Of a stretch of DNA of 64,000 nt, positions 1 to 8,770 are shown in pieces. The stretch spans positions 248,001 through 312,000 of the forward strand of contig CAVTAV010000006.1 in assembly GCA_963732795.1 (NCBI GenBank), given 5' to 3'. Source of the DNA: CAVTAV01 sp963732795. GTDB taxonomy: Bacteria > Pseudomonadota > Alphaproteobacteria > CAVTAV01. Under the pieces are notes generated by a model. It was given only the letters and a program-made list of their open reading frames with translations. It searched no databases and had not been told where the DNA came from. The translations under genes and the position numbers were made by a program. Each line of letters begins with the position of its first letter. Position 1 is the first letter of the stretch.

Positions 1-1403
1 CAATCCCCGGTTTTGATGCGCTCGACGAGCTGGGCCACGGTCGGCACGAAACCGTTCGAATAGAACGGGTCCTCGGCGAACCGATAAGCGCCGTGGCCGG
101 CAAACATGAGATTCTGATCGGGATCGCCGCCATGGGCGATGTCCATCAGGGTCTTCTGGATGCAGAAGCTGCGGGGATCGGCCTTGCGGCCGGTCGAATG
201 GCTCGCATCCTTCTCCGACCAGTTGGAGAATTGGCAGGCCGACAGACAGCCCATGCAATTCGCCTGGTCGGTGCGGATTTCGTCGCGCTTGTCGGGTGTC
301 ACGAAGATCAGGGTCGAATCCGGGGTCCGCATGACCTCGGTATAGCCCTGGTTTATCCAGCCCATGGCACGGGTGCGGTCCTTGGGCGTGACATAGACGT
401 TGCGCTTGCGGAGACCGATCGAGAATTCCGAGGTATGCTCGCCCACCGGCTCCAGACTGAAGGAAATCTGGCGCTCAGAGCGGGCTTCGAGCTCCTTGAG
501 ATAGGAATTGCGCACCGCCGAGGAATAGAAGCCGGTCGGACTGAAATCGTGCAGCAGGATGTCGCCCTTCCGGAGCGTCATCAGTTTCTGCTTCCAGATT
601 TCGGGGATCGGGCTTTCCTTGGTCAGAAGCGGCCGGGTACCGAACTGGAAGACAATCGGGCCCAGATCCGGATTGTCGATCCAGTCTTCCCAATCGCGCA
701 GGAACCAGACGCCGCCCGCCATCACGATCGGGGTGTCGCCGAGCCCCATCTCGCGCATGTCCTTCCTTAGCTGCAGCACGCGGGGGAACGGCGGCTCGGG
801 CTTGGTCGGATCCTCGCTGTTGCGGGCGAGGCCGTTATGGCCGCCCGCGAGCCAGGGATCCTCGTAGACCACCGCGCCGAGGAATTCCGAGACCTTGTGA
901 TAGGCCCGCTTCCAGAGCGCCCGGAAGGCGCGCGCCGAGGAGACGATCGGATAGTAATGCACGCCGTAACGCGCGGCGATCTCGCCCAGGCGATAAGGCA
1001 TGCCCGCGCCGCAGGTGACGCCGTTGATCAGATCTTTGGCGCCGTCGAGCACGCCTTTGAGCACGCGCTCGGCGCCGCCCATCTCCCACAGGATGTTGAT
1101 ATTGATGCCGCCCGCCCTGCATGCCCGTTCATAGGCCTCGCGGACCTGGCGGAGCCCGCCTTCGATGGCGTATTTGACCAGCTCCTCGTGGCGGTCGGTC
1201 CGGGTGCGGCCGTAATAGATCTGCGGGATGATCCGGCCCTGGGCATCGTAGGAATCCGCATTGACGCAGGAAACCGTGCCGATGCCGCCGGCCGCGGCCC
1301 AGGCGCCGGAGCTTGCCCCAGTGGTGATCGAGACGCCCTTGCCCCCTTCGATCAGGGGCAGGACCTCGCGTCCGGCCAAACGGATCGAGTTCAATGGTTT
1401 CAT
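1..1403 (-). CDS. Nitronate monooxygenase family protein (partial, 3' end off the left edge)
   Basis: An open frame of about 467 codons runs leftward from an ATG at 1403 and reaches the window edge without a stop. The N-terminus has a TIM-barrel start of the 2-nitropropane dioxygenase/IMP dehydrogenase type, with VSITTGASSGAWAAA and later INGVTCGAGMPYRLGEIAARYG, GGHNGLAR and PIVMAGGVW, the last fitting the family's phosphate-binding segment for FMN. Such enzymes oxidise nitronates using FMN, but this long form of about 470 residues, with a Cys cluster (CMGCLSAC) near the end, is characterised less well than the classical enzyme. It lies upstream of nothing visible and is followed by an intergenic gap before pnp. 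The substrate is not predictable from the sequence. Confidence 0.75.
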   Translation of the reverse strand, partial: MKPLNSIRLAGREVLPLIEGGKGVSITTGASSGAWAAAGGIGTVSCVNADSYDAQGRIIPQIYYGRTRTDRHEELVKYAIEGGLRQVREAYERACRAGGININILWEMGGAERVLKGVLDGAKDLINGVTCGAGMPYRLGEIAARYGVHYYPIVSSARAFRALWKRAYHKVSEFLGAVVYEDPWLAGGHNGLARNSEDPTKPEPPFPRVLQLRKDMREMGLGDTPIVMAGGVWFLRDWEDWIDNPDLGPIVFQFGTRPLLTKESPIPEIWKQKLMTLRKGDILLHDFSPTGFYSSAVRNSYLKELEARSERQISFSLEPVGEHTSEFSIGLRKRNVYVTPKDRTRAMGWINQGYTEVMRTPDSTLIFVTPDKRDEIRTDQANCMGCLSACQFSNWSEKDASHSTGRKADPRSFCIQKTLMDIAHGGDPDQNLMFAGHGAYRFAEDPFYSNGFVPTVAQLVERIKTGD

Positions 1404-1532
1404 AGGGTCCCAGCCGTCACGGCACGATTATCCGTCCGCATCTCATAACGTGACATTATCAACTGACGCATGGATTCCAAGGGGCGGAACGAAAATCTGT
1501 GACAATTCGGCCACGCCCCCGGGGCTGATCCG

Positions 1533-3638
1533 TCAGGCTTCCTGACGGATCTCCTCGCCGGTTTCCTGGTCCACGGCCTTCATCGAAAGCCGCACTTTGC
1601 CGCTCTTGTCGACGTCGAGGACCTTGACCCGGACCATGTCGCCTTCCTTGACGATATCCGTCACCTTGGCGACCCGGTGCGGGGCCAGCTCACTGATATG
1701 AACCAAACCGTCGCGCGTGCCGATGAAGTTCACGAAAGCGCCGAAATCCATGATTTTGACGACTTTTCCTTCGTAAACATGCCCGATTTCGGGCTCGGCG
1801 ACGATGCCTTTGATCCATTTCACCGCCTCTTCGATCACGGACAGATCGGGGGCGGCGACCTTGATCGTGCCGTCGTCCTCGATATCGACCTTGGCGCCCG
1901 TGGTCTCGACGATCTCGCGGATCACCTTGCCGCCCGTGCCGATCACCTCGCGGATCTTCTCCTTGGGGATCTGCAAGGTCACGATCCGCGGCGCATGGGC
2001 GTTCAACTCGCCGCGGGCGGCGGTCAGCGCCTTGTCCATTTCGCCGAGGATGTGCATCCGGCCGTCCTTGGCCTGATCCAGCGCGATCTTCATGATCTCG
2101 CGTGTGATGGACGTGATCTTGATGTCCATCTGCAAAGCCGTGACGCCGTCGCGCGTGCCGGCAACCTTGAAATCCATGTCGCCCAGGTGATCCTCGTCGC
2201 CGAGAATATCGGAGAGCACGGCGAAGCGATCGCCTTCCTTGATGAGGCCCATGGCGATGCCGGCGATCGGCCGCGCGACGGGAACGCCCGCATCCATCAT
2301 GGACAAGGAAGTGCCGCACACCGTCGCCATCGAGGACGAGCCGTTCGATTCCGTGATCTCGGAAACCACCCGGATCGTATAGGGGAAGGCCTCCTTGGAC
2401 GGGATCAGCGCCCGAACCGCGCGCCAGGCGAGCTTGCCGTGGCCGATTTCGCGGCGGCCGGGACCACCCATGCGGCCGGTCTCTCCCACCGAATAGGGCG
2501 GGAAGTTGTAATGCAGCATGAAGGCCTCGCGGTAGCCGCCCGCGAGCGCATCGATGATCTGCTCGTCCTCGCCGGTGCCGAGGGTCGTGACCACCAGCGC
2601 CTGGGTTTCGCCGCGGGTGAAGAGCGCGGCGCCGTGGGCGCGGGGCAGGACGCCGACCTCGGCCTGGATCGGCCGCACAGTCTTTGTGTCGCGGCCGTCG
2701 ATGCGCATGCCGGTATCGAGGATGGCGTTGCGCACGATGTCCTTTTCAAGCTTCTTGATCGCGCCGCCGACCGCGGCGGGATCGATCTCCTCGGCCGCAA
2801 GCGCCTCGGTCACCTCGGTGCGGATCGCATTGACGGCGTCGGAGCGGGCCTGCTTCACAGGCTCGGCATAGGCGGTGCGCAACCGCTCCTCGGCGGTGGA
2901 CTTGACTCGGTCGTAAAGCGGCGCGTCGTCCTCGAGCTGAAGCTCCCAGGGCGCCTTGGCGCATTTCTCGGCCAGCCGGATGATCGCCTCGATCACGGGT
3001 CGCATCTCGTCATGGCCGAAGGTCACCGCGCCGAGCATGACCTCTTCGGAAAGCTCGCTCGCCTCGGATTCGACCATCAGCACGCCTTCCTCGGTGCCCG
3101 CGACGATCAGGTCGAGCTTGCTCTCCGGCATCTGGTCGAGCCGGGGATTGAGCACGTACTCGCCGTCGACATAACCGACCCGCGCGCCGCCGATCGGGCC
3201 CATGAACGGGACGCCGGACAAGGTCAGGGCCGCGCTGGCGCCGATCAGGGCCACGATATCGGGATCGTTCTCGAGATCATGGGAGAGAACGGTGCAGATC
3301 ACCTGCGTTTCGTTGCGGAACTTACCGGGAAAGAGCGGCCGGATGGGCCGGTCGATAAGGCGCGAGGTCAGGGTCTCCTTTTCCGAGGGACGGCCCTCGC
3401 GCTTGAAGAAGCCGCCCGGGATCTTGCCGGCGGCGAAGGTCTTTTCCTGGTAGTTGACGGTCAAGGGGAAGAAATCGACCCCCGGCTTCGCGACTCTTGC
3501 GGCGACAGCGGTGCACAGCACCGTCGTCTCGTCATAGCTGACGAGCACCGCGCCGTCGGCCTGACGGGCGATATGGCCGGATTCCAGGACGAGCTTGCGG
3601 CCGCCCCAGGTGATTTCTTCGCGATGAATCTCAAACAT
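1533..3638 (-). CDS. pnp: Polyribonucleotide nucleotidyltransferase (PNPase)
   Basis: A 701-residue protein, the normal length for PNPase, the phosphorolytic 3'-5' exoribonuclease of the RNA degradosome. It shows the first RNase PH domain (from MFEIHREEITWGGRKL), the helical linker, the second RNase PH domain (RAHGAALFTRGETQALV and SEITESNGSSSMATVCG), then a KH domain (IGTGGKVIREIVE, about residue 555) and an S1 domain (YEGKVVKIMDFGAFVNF). The ATG at 3638 follows an AGGAAGA ribosome-binding site. It is the last gene of the leftward rimP-to-pnp run, behind rpsO, the usual bacterial arrangement. The frame is intact throughout. Confidence 0.98.
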   Translation of the reverse strand: MFEIHREEITWGGRKLVLESGHIARQADGAVLVSYDETTVLCTAVAARVAKPGVDFFPLTVNYQEKTFAAGKIPGGFFKREGRPSEKETLTSRLIDRPIRPLFPGKFRNETQVICTVLSHDLENDPDIVALIGASAALTLSGVPFMGPIGGARVGYVDGEYVLNPRLDQMPESKLDLIVAGTEEGVLMVESEASELSEEVMLGAVTFGHDEMRPVIEAIIRLAEKCAKAPWELQLEDDAPLYDRVKSTAEERLRTAYAEPVKQARSDAVNAIRTEVTEALAAEEIDPAAVGGAIKKLEKDIVRNAILDTGMRIDGRDTKTVRPIQAEVGVLPRAHGAALFTRGETQALVVTTLGTGEDEQIIDALAGGYREAFMLHYNFPPYSVGETGRMGGPGRREIGHGKLAWRAVRALIPSKEAFPYTIRVVSEITESNGSSSMATVCGTSLSMMDAGVPVARPIAGIAMGLIKEGDRFAVLSDILGDEDHLGDMDFKVAGTRDGVTALQMDIKITSITREIMKIALDQAKDGRMHILGEMDKALTAARGELNAHAPRIVTLQIPKEKIREVIGTGGKVIREIVETTGAKVDIEDDGTIKVAAPDLSVIEEAVKWIKGIVAEPEIGHVYEGKVVKIMDFGAFVNFIGTRDGLVHISELAPHRVAKVTDIVKEGDMVRVKVLDVDKSGKVRLSMKAVDQETGEEIRQEA

Positions 3639-3806
3639 CTATCTTCCTAACTTGCGTTGCGCGCCGACGGCCTTCCGCCGACGCGATTGTCCCGTCCCCC
3701 ATGGACGGGTCCGAATGAAAGGCGACACCGGTTGTCCGCCGTCGGCCCTGGGCCGCTCGGGGTTTGCCGTCTCGTCGCCGAAGGCATGATGAAGGTCCGG
3801 GCCTCG

Positions 3807-4076
3807 TTAGCGGCGGAGGCCAAGGCGCTTGATCAGCTCGTCGTAACGCGCCACATCCGTCCGCCTCAAATGATCGAGGAGGCTGCGGCGCTGGCTGACC
3901 ATGACAAGAAGGCCGCGGCGGGAATGATTGTCCTTGCCGTGGCTCTTGAAATGCTCGGTGAGATTGGCGATGCGCTCGGTGAGGATGGCTACCTGCACCT
4001 CGGGCGAGCCCGTATCGCCGGGCTTGCGGCCGAACTCGCCAATGAGTTCCTGCTTGCGCTCTGCGCTAATCGACAT
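3807..4076 (-). CDS. rpsO: 30S ribosomal protein S15
   Basis: An 89-residue protein with the full S15 sequence: MSISAERKQELI at the start, then GDTGSPEVQVAILTERI and LTEHFKSHGKDNHSRRGL, and a basic C-terminus. S15 binds the central domain of 16S rRNA early in small-subunit assembly. It sits between truB (20 bp upstream) and pnp (168 bp downstream), the classic rpsO-pnp order, in which the spacer often holds an RNase III processing site; no convincing hairpin was found by eye in this spacer. Confidence 0.98.
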   Translation of the reverse strand: MSISAERKQELIGEFGRKPGDTGSPEVQVAILTERIANLTEHFKSHGKDNHSRRGLLVMVSQRRSLLDHLRRTDVARYDELIKRLGLRR

Positions 4077-4096
4077 CGGGATCTACTCCAAAGTCC

Positions 4097-5002
4097 TCAG
4101 AGATTGAAAATCCGCAAGGGATGAACCTCGCCTTCGTGAATCTCGGCAAGCGCGACGAGCCGGTCATCCGACACGACGCGCACGGTTCCTTCCTTGCTGC
4201 TCGGGACGCGGATGGTTTGTCCGCATCTTACCCTTCGGGCCTCGGGCTCGATCACAGCCACCGCCGGGATGTCGGCCAGCGCGGTCATGACCGGGACCAG
4301 GGTCCCGTCGGGCGGCGCACTATCGCCCAATTCCCTCAATTTATCCAGCGGAATTGACTCCGCATCGATGAACCGGCCCACCCGCGTGCGACGGAGGGCG
4401 GAAACATGGGCCGCCGTTCCCAAGGCATGGCCCAAATCCCGAACCAGGGAACGGACATATGTGCCGCGTCCGCAGTCGAGCTCGAAGTCGGAGGTCTCGC
4501 GCGGACCGTCCTCGCCGTCGTCGAGAAGCTCAAGGCGATAGACCTCGACGATGCGCGACGCCAGTTCCACCGCTTCGCCCCGCCGCGCGATATCATAGGC
4601 GCGTTCGCCCTCGACCTTGATGGCGGAATAGACCGGCGGGGTCTGCTCGATCTCGCCGATAAACGGCGGCAGCACGGCCCGGATCTCGGCCGGCGTCGGC
4701 CGGACGTCGCTGGTTTCGGTGACGGCGCCTTCGGCGTCGTCGGTATCCCGGCCCTCGCCCCATTTGACCGTGAAGCGATAGGTCTTGGGCGCGTCCATGA
4801 CATAGGCCGAGGTCTTGGTGGCCTCGCCGAAGGCGATCGGCAGCACGCCGGTCGCGAGCGGGTCCAAGGTTCCGCCATGGCCGGTCTTCTGGGCGTCGAA
4901 CAGCCGGCGGATGATATTGACCGCCTGGGTGGAGGTGATCCCCGCGGGCTTGTCGAGATTGAGCCAGCCGCTGATCGGCCGGCCTTTGCGGCGGCGGGCC
5001 AT
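4097..5002 (-). CDS. truB: tRNA pseudouridine(55) synthase
   Basis: A 301-residue TruB that isomerises uridine 55 in the T-loop of tRNAs. The start has SGWLNLDKPAGITS, and the catalytic motif GGTLDPLATGVLP places the nucleophilic aspartate at residue 47. CGRGTYVRSLVRDLG is the second conserved TruB block, followed by a C-terminal PUA-like segment. The frame is intact. The gene lies downstream of rbfA, but the two are separated by an inverted-repeat element, which is unusual inside this otherwise tight operon. Confidence 0.97.
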   Translation of the reverse strand: MARRRKGRPISGWLNLDKPAGITSTQAVNIIRRLFDAQKTGHGGTLDPLATGVLPIAFGEATKTSAYVMDAPKTYRFTVKWGEGRDTDDAEGAVTETSDVRPTPAEIRAVLPPFIGEIEQTPPVYSAIKVEGERAYDIARRGEAVELASRIVEVYRLELLDDGEDGPRETSDFELDCGRGTYVRSLVRDLGHALGTAAHVSALRRTRVGRFIDAESIPLDKLRELGDSAPPDGTLVPVMTALADIPAVAVIEPEARRVRCGQTIRVPSSKEGTVRVVSDDRLVALAEIHEGEVHPLRIFNL

Positions 5003-5014
5003 CTAATCGTTGCC

Positions 5015-5087
5015 GTCATTCCCGCGAAAGCGGGAATCCAAAACCGAAACCAATGAGTTGAGATCTCCGCTTTCGCGGGGATGACGA
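5015..5087. repeat. Dispersed palindromic repeat, copy 1 of the GCGAAAGC type
   Basis: The element starts with a perfect 8-bp stem closed by a GAAA tetraloop (ATTCCCGC-GAAA-GCGGGAAT). It ends with a second stem, CCCCGC-TTTC-GCGGGG, and the outer ends GTCAT and ATGAC are also complementary, so the whole unit can fold as a cruciform or three-way structure. An equally long copy (73 bp) lies at 57988-58060. It separates truB from rbfA within one transcription unit. This repeat type is widespread in proteobacterial genomes and is often mistranslated as short peptides such as WIPAFAGMT. Confidence 0.85.
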
Positions 5088-5108
5088 CGGGCAAAGGAGC
5101 GGTTCATC

Positions 5109-5543
5109 TTAGTCCGTCTCGTCCTGGTCGCCTTCCAGATCCTTCGCGACCTTGGGGTCGTGCAGGAGCTGGGAGATACGGTCGGCATAGTCGAACCGGT
5201 CGTCGATGTGAAACTCGAGCCGGGGCGAGAATTTGAGCTTCACGTCGCGGGTCACCCGCCCGCGCAGGAAGCCGACGCAGCGGTTGAGCCCGTCGAGCAC
5301 CGACGTCGCGTCGGTTCCGCCCAAGGGCAGAACATAGGCGCGGGCGAGCTTCAGATCCGGCGTCATTCGCACCTCGGTCACGGTGATCGAGACGTCCATA
5401 AGCGCGGGATCGCGGATTTCGCCGCGGGTGAAGACATCGGCCAGGGCGTGGCGCACCAGCTCGCCGACGCGCAGCTGACGCTGGGACGGATCGGCGCCTC
5501 CGTCCGATCTGGCGGCCCTGTGGTCTCTATGAGACATCGTCAA
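5109..5543 (-). CDS. rbfA: 30S ribosome-binding factor A
   Basis: A 144-residue RbfA, a KH-like cold-shock assembly factor that binds the 5' helix of 16S rRNA in maturing 30S subunits. Diagnostic segments are RQLRVGELVRHALADVF, DPALMDVSITVTEVRMTPDLKLARAYV and SPRLEFHIDDRFDYADRI. Two in-frame starts are possible, at 5543 and at the second Met at 5537. The acidic tail GDQDETD is a normal variable end. It follows infB by 40 bp, in keeping with the infB-rbfA-truB operon. Confidence 0.96.
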   Translation of the reverse strand: MTMSHRDHRAARSDGGADPSQRQLRVGELVRHALADVFTRGEIRDPALMDVSITVTEVRMTPDLKLARAYVLPLGGTDATSVLDGLNRCVGFLRGRVTRDVKLKFSPRLEFHIDDRFDYADRISQLLHDPKVAKDLEGDQDETD

Positions 5544-5583
5544 TTCCGGATGCTGTCGGCGCGGCCCCGCGCCGTCGTTCGTC

Positions 5584-8151
5584 TTAAAGGCTGCGGGCGA
5601 CCTCGGTCCTTTCGAACACTTCGATCGTGTCGCCGACCTTGATGTCCTGGTAGTTCTCGATCGCGATGCCGCATTCGGTGCCGGCCTGAACCTCGCGGAC
5701 CTCGTCCTTGAAGCGCCGGAGCGAGCTCAGTTCGCCTTCGTGGACCACGACGCTGTCGCGCAGCAGGCGCACTTTCGCGCCGCGCCGCACCACGCCGTCG
5801 GTGACCAGGCAGCCCGCGGCCTTGCCGGCCTTCGAGACCGCGAAGACCTCGCGCACCTCCGCCTCGCCGAGCTTGGTCTCCTTGACCTCGGGCGCGAGCA
5901 TGCCGGACAGCACCTTCTTCAGGTCATCCACCAGGTCGTAGATCACCGAGTAGTAGCGGATCTCGATGCCTTCGGCCTCGGCAAGCTGCTCGGCCTGCTT
6001 GGTGGCGCGGACATTGAACCCGATGATCGGCGCGGAGGACGCCTTGGCCAGGGTCACGTCGCTTTCCGAGATCGCGCCGACGCCCGAATGCATGATCCGG
6101 ACGGCGACCTCCTCGGTGCCGAGACCGTTCAGCGCGCCGACGATCGCTTCGGACGAACCCTGGACGTCGGCCTTGACGACGATCGGCAGTTCCTTGACCC
6201 GCTGCTTGTTGATCTCGGAGAAGATGTTCTCGAGCGAGACCGGCGCGGCGGTCGTGCGGGTCGTGCGCGCGCGGCGCTGACGGAAGTCGGTGATCTCGCG
6301 CGCCCGCGCCTCGTTCGCCACCACGGCGAAATCGTCGCCCGCGTCGGGCGTGCCGGAAAGGCCGAGAATCTCGACCGGCTTCGAAGGCCCGGCCTCCTCG
6401 ACCTGCTGGCCGTGATCGTCGATCAGAGCGCGCACGCGGCCCCAGTTCGCGCCCGCGACCACGACGTCGCCAACACGCAAGGTCCCGCGCTGCACGAGAA
6501 CGGTCGCGACCGGGCCGCGGCCGCGGTCGAGCTTGGCCTCGACGATCGCGCCTTCGGCCGGCCGGTCCGGGTTCGCCTTGAGCTCCAGCACCTCGGCCTG
6601 CAGCAGGATCGCTTCTTCGAGCTTGTCGAGATTGGTCCGCTTGATCGCCGAGACCTCGACGTTCAGGACATCGCCGCCCATCTGCTCGACGACGACTTCG
6701 TGCTGCAACAGCTCGTTCCGGATCCGATCGGGATTGGCGCCCGGCTTGTCCATCTTGTTGATCGCCACGATCATCGGCACACCCGCCGCCTTGGCGTGAT
6801 TAATCGCCTCGACGGTCTGCGGCATGATGCCGTCATCGGCTGCGACCACCAGCACCACGATGTCGGTCACCTGGGCGCCGCGCGAGCGCATCGAGGTGAA
6901 GGCCTCGTGGCCCGGCGTATCGAGGAAAGTGATCTTCTGGCCGGTCTTCAAGGTCACCTGATAGGCGCCGATATGCTGGGTGATGCCGCCCGCCTCGCCG
7001 GCCGCGACATCGGTCGCGCGGAGCGCGTCGAGCAGCGACGTCTTGCCGTGGTCGACATGGCCCATGACCGTGACCACCGGCGAGCGCGGCTCCATATCCT
7101 CGGCCGCGTCCTCGGGGCCCGTGAGCCCCAATTCGACATCCGCCTCGCTGACGCGCTTGAAGCTGTGGCCCATCTCGGTGACGATCAGCTCGGCCGTGTC
7201 GGCGTCGAGCGGCTGGTTGATCGTCGCCATGATATCCATCTTCATCAGCAGCTTGATCACGTCGACCGCGCGTTCGGACATGCGGTTCGCGAGCTCCTGC
7301 ACCGTGATCGATTCCGGAATGACGACCTCGCGGAAAATCTTGGACGGCGCCTCGGGCGAGCCCCGCATATGACGCTTCTCGCGCTCGCGGGCGCGGCGGA
7401 AAGCGGCGAGACTGCGCTGGCGCTCCTCGTCGCCGGACAGCGCGGTGGTGACCGTCAGACGGCCGCGCCGGCGCGGCTCGTCGCGGCGCGGGGCTACCTT
7501 CGCAGGCGCCTTGCCGCGCTTGCGCTTGGCCTCGCCTTCCTCTTCCTCGTCGACGAGCTTGCGGTCGCGCGGCGGCACGACGTCCGTTTTCGCCTCGGCC
7601 TCCGGCTTCGGCTTTTCGGGAATCCGGCGATCGGCTTCCTCGGCGGCCTTGCGGCGGGCGTCCTCGTCGGTTTTTTTGCGGGTTTCCTCTTCCACGCGGC
7701 GTTTCTCGGCGGCGTCGTGCTCGACCTTGAGGCGAGCTTCCTCGGCGGCCTGAGTCTCCGCGGCGGCGCGGGCCTGACGGCGGGCTTCCTCGGCGGCCTT
7801 GCGGGCACCGTCGAGCGCGCGAGCGCGCGAGGCCTTCTCCTCGGCGGTCAGGCTCTTGAGGATGACGCGGCCGCGGCCGGATTGGCCGTCATGCTGCTCC
7901 TCGTGGGAAGGGGCGGTTTCCTCGACCTCGTTTTCGACCTCGGGCTCGCGCTCGCGTTCGCGCGCGGTCTCCTCCGGCCCCTGGGACGGCGGCACGACGC
8001 GCTTGCGGCGCCGCTCCACCACGACCGGCTTCGATCGGCCATGGGAGAAGCTCTGACGCACCTGTCCGGTATCGACCGTGCGACGCAACTGGAGCGTGCT
8101 TCGGCCGGACAGGCTGAGCTTCTGGTCTTTCTTGTCGTCCGCTTCACTCAT
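5584..8151 (-). CDS. infB: Translation initiation factor IF-2
   Basis: An 855-residue IF-2, the GTPase that delivers initiator tRNA to the 30S subunit. Residues about 100-260 form a long, highly charged helical region (Ala/Glu/Arg-rich), normal for alphaproteobacterial IF-2. IF2-N follows (VQELANRMSERAVDVIKLL, about 284-302). The G domain has GHVDHGKT (364-371), DTPGHEAF (about 411) and NKMD (about 465), and then domains II-IV. The frame is intact. Its ATG overlaps the last codons of the upstream YlxR-family gene by 4 bp (ATGA), so the two are probably translationally coupled. Confidence 0.98.
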   Translation of the reverse strand: MSEADDKKDQKLSLSGRSTLQLRRTVDTGQVRQSFSHGRSKPVVVERRRKRVVPPSQGPEETAREREREPEVENEVEETAPSHEEQHDGQSGRGRVILKSLTAEEKASRARALDGARKAAEEARRQARAAAETQAAEEARLKVEHDAAEKRRVEEETRKKTDEDARRKAAEEADRRIPEKPKPEAEAKTDVVPPRDRKLVDEEEEGEAKRKRGKAPAKVAPRRDEPRRRGRLTVTTALSGDEERQRSLAAFRRAREREKRHMRGSPEAPSKIFREVVIPESITVQELANRMSERAVDVIKLLMKMDIMATINQPLDADTAELIVTEMGHSFKRVSEADVELGLTGPEDAAEDMEPRSPVVTVMGHVDHGKTSLLDALRATDVAAGEAGGITQHIGAYQVTLKTGQKITFLDTPGHEAFTSMRSRGAQVTDIVVLVVAADDGIMPQTVEAINHAKAAGVPMIVAINKMDKPGANPDRIRNELLQHEVVVEQMGGDVLNVEVSAIKRTNLDKLEEAILLQAEVLELKANPDRPAEGAIVEAKLDRGRGPVATVLVQRGTLRVGDVVVAGANWGRVRALIDDHGQQVEEAGPSKPVEILGLSGTPDAGDDFAVVANEARAREITDFRQRRARTTRTTAAPVSLENIFSEINKQRVKELPIVVKADVQGSSEAIVGALNGLGTEEVAVRIMHSGVGAISESDVTLAKASSAPIIGFNVRATKQAEQLAEAEGIEIRYYSVIYDLVDDLKKVLSGMLAPEVKETKLGEAEVREVFAVSKAGKAAGCLVTDGVVRRGAKVRLLRDSVVVHEGELSSLRRFKDEVREVQAGTECGIAIENYQDIKVGDTIEVFERTEVARSL

Positions 8152-8750
8152 TCTACGGGTTGTCCTTCCAAACTTCGGAATCCGTGCAACCGCCGGACCT
8201 CATCCTTGAACCGCCCGGCAAAGCCATCCGAGGTCAGGGCTGCATGTATCACATTTTCCCGGCCCAATGCCAAACCCAATTCCCCCGAAGAGAACAATTC
8301 GACAACCGGGATGCCGGGGCAGAGCCGCTTGAGTTTCTCGCGGCCATCGGCCGCACCGTCGCGCGCTGCGATCAGCACGCAGACGTCTCCGGACCGCGCC
8401 GCCGCCGCGACCTTCTCCATGCCGGCGACGAGCGCGCCGGACCGCCGGGCGAGACCCAGGAGATCGAGACAGCGTTTGGCCAAGAGATGCTCGACCGCGA
8501 CCGAGAGATCCTCGGGGACGGTGAGGCCGGCGCCCTTTTCGGGTTTCAGGCCGCGCGCAAAGGCGTGCTTTCTGACCGCCTTATCGACGAGAGCCCTGTC
8601 GGCGGTGATCCAGACGCCCCGGCCGGGGAGATCACCCGCGATGTCGGGAACCACGTCCCCCGAGGGCGCCCGTACGAAGCGCACCATCGCCGTTGCCGGC
8701 AAGGCCTTGCCGGTGCTGATGCAGGTCCGTTCGGCGGTGCGCGAACTCAA
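8148..8750 (-). CDS. YlxR (DUF448) domain fused to an L7Ae-like RNA-binding domain
   Basis: A 200-residue protein of the family usual between nusA and infB in alphaproteobacteria. The first half carries the YlxR signature (RTCISTGKALPATAMVRFVRAPSG, then GRGVWIT). The second half (from LLAKRCLDLLGLARRSGALVAGMEKV) resembles ribosomal protein L7Ae/YlxQ, which are separate genes in Bacillus. The chosen start is a TTG at 8750: an in-frame stop lies five codons upstream and GAGGAG precedes the TTG at proper spacing. The exact role is not established; RNA or nucleoid binding near the ribosome is inferred from the domains. Confidence 0.88.
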   Translation of the reverse strand: MSSRTAERTCISTGKALPATAMVRFVRAPSGDVVPDIAGDLPGRGVWITADRALVDKAVRKHAFARGLKPEKGAGLTVPEDLSVAVEHLLAKRCLDLLGLARRSGALVAGMEKVAAAARSGDVCVLIAARDGAADGREKLKRLCPGIPVVELFSSGELGLALGRENVIHAALTSDGFAGRFKDEVRRLHGFRSLEGQPVE

Positions 8751-8770
8751 GGGCGTTGCTCCTCATCGTC

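Noticed and set aside
1677..3650. A 657-codon plus-strand open frame opposite pnp, and a similar 822-codon frame at 18150-20618
   Set aside because: Same shadow effect; the opposite-strand genes are complete and recognisable, and no ribosome-binding site or motif supports the plus frames.
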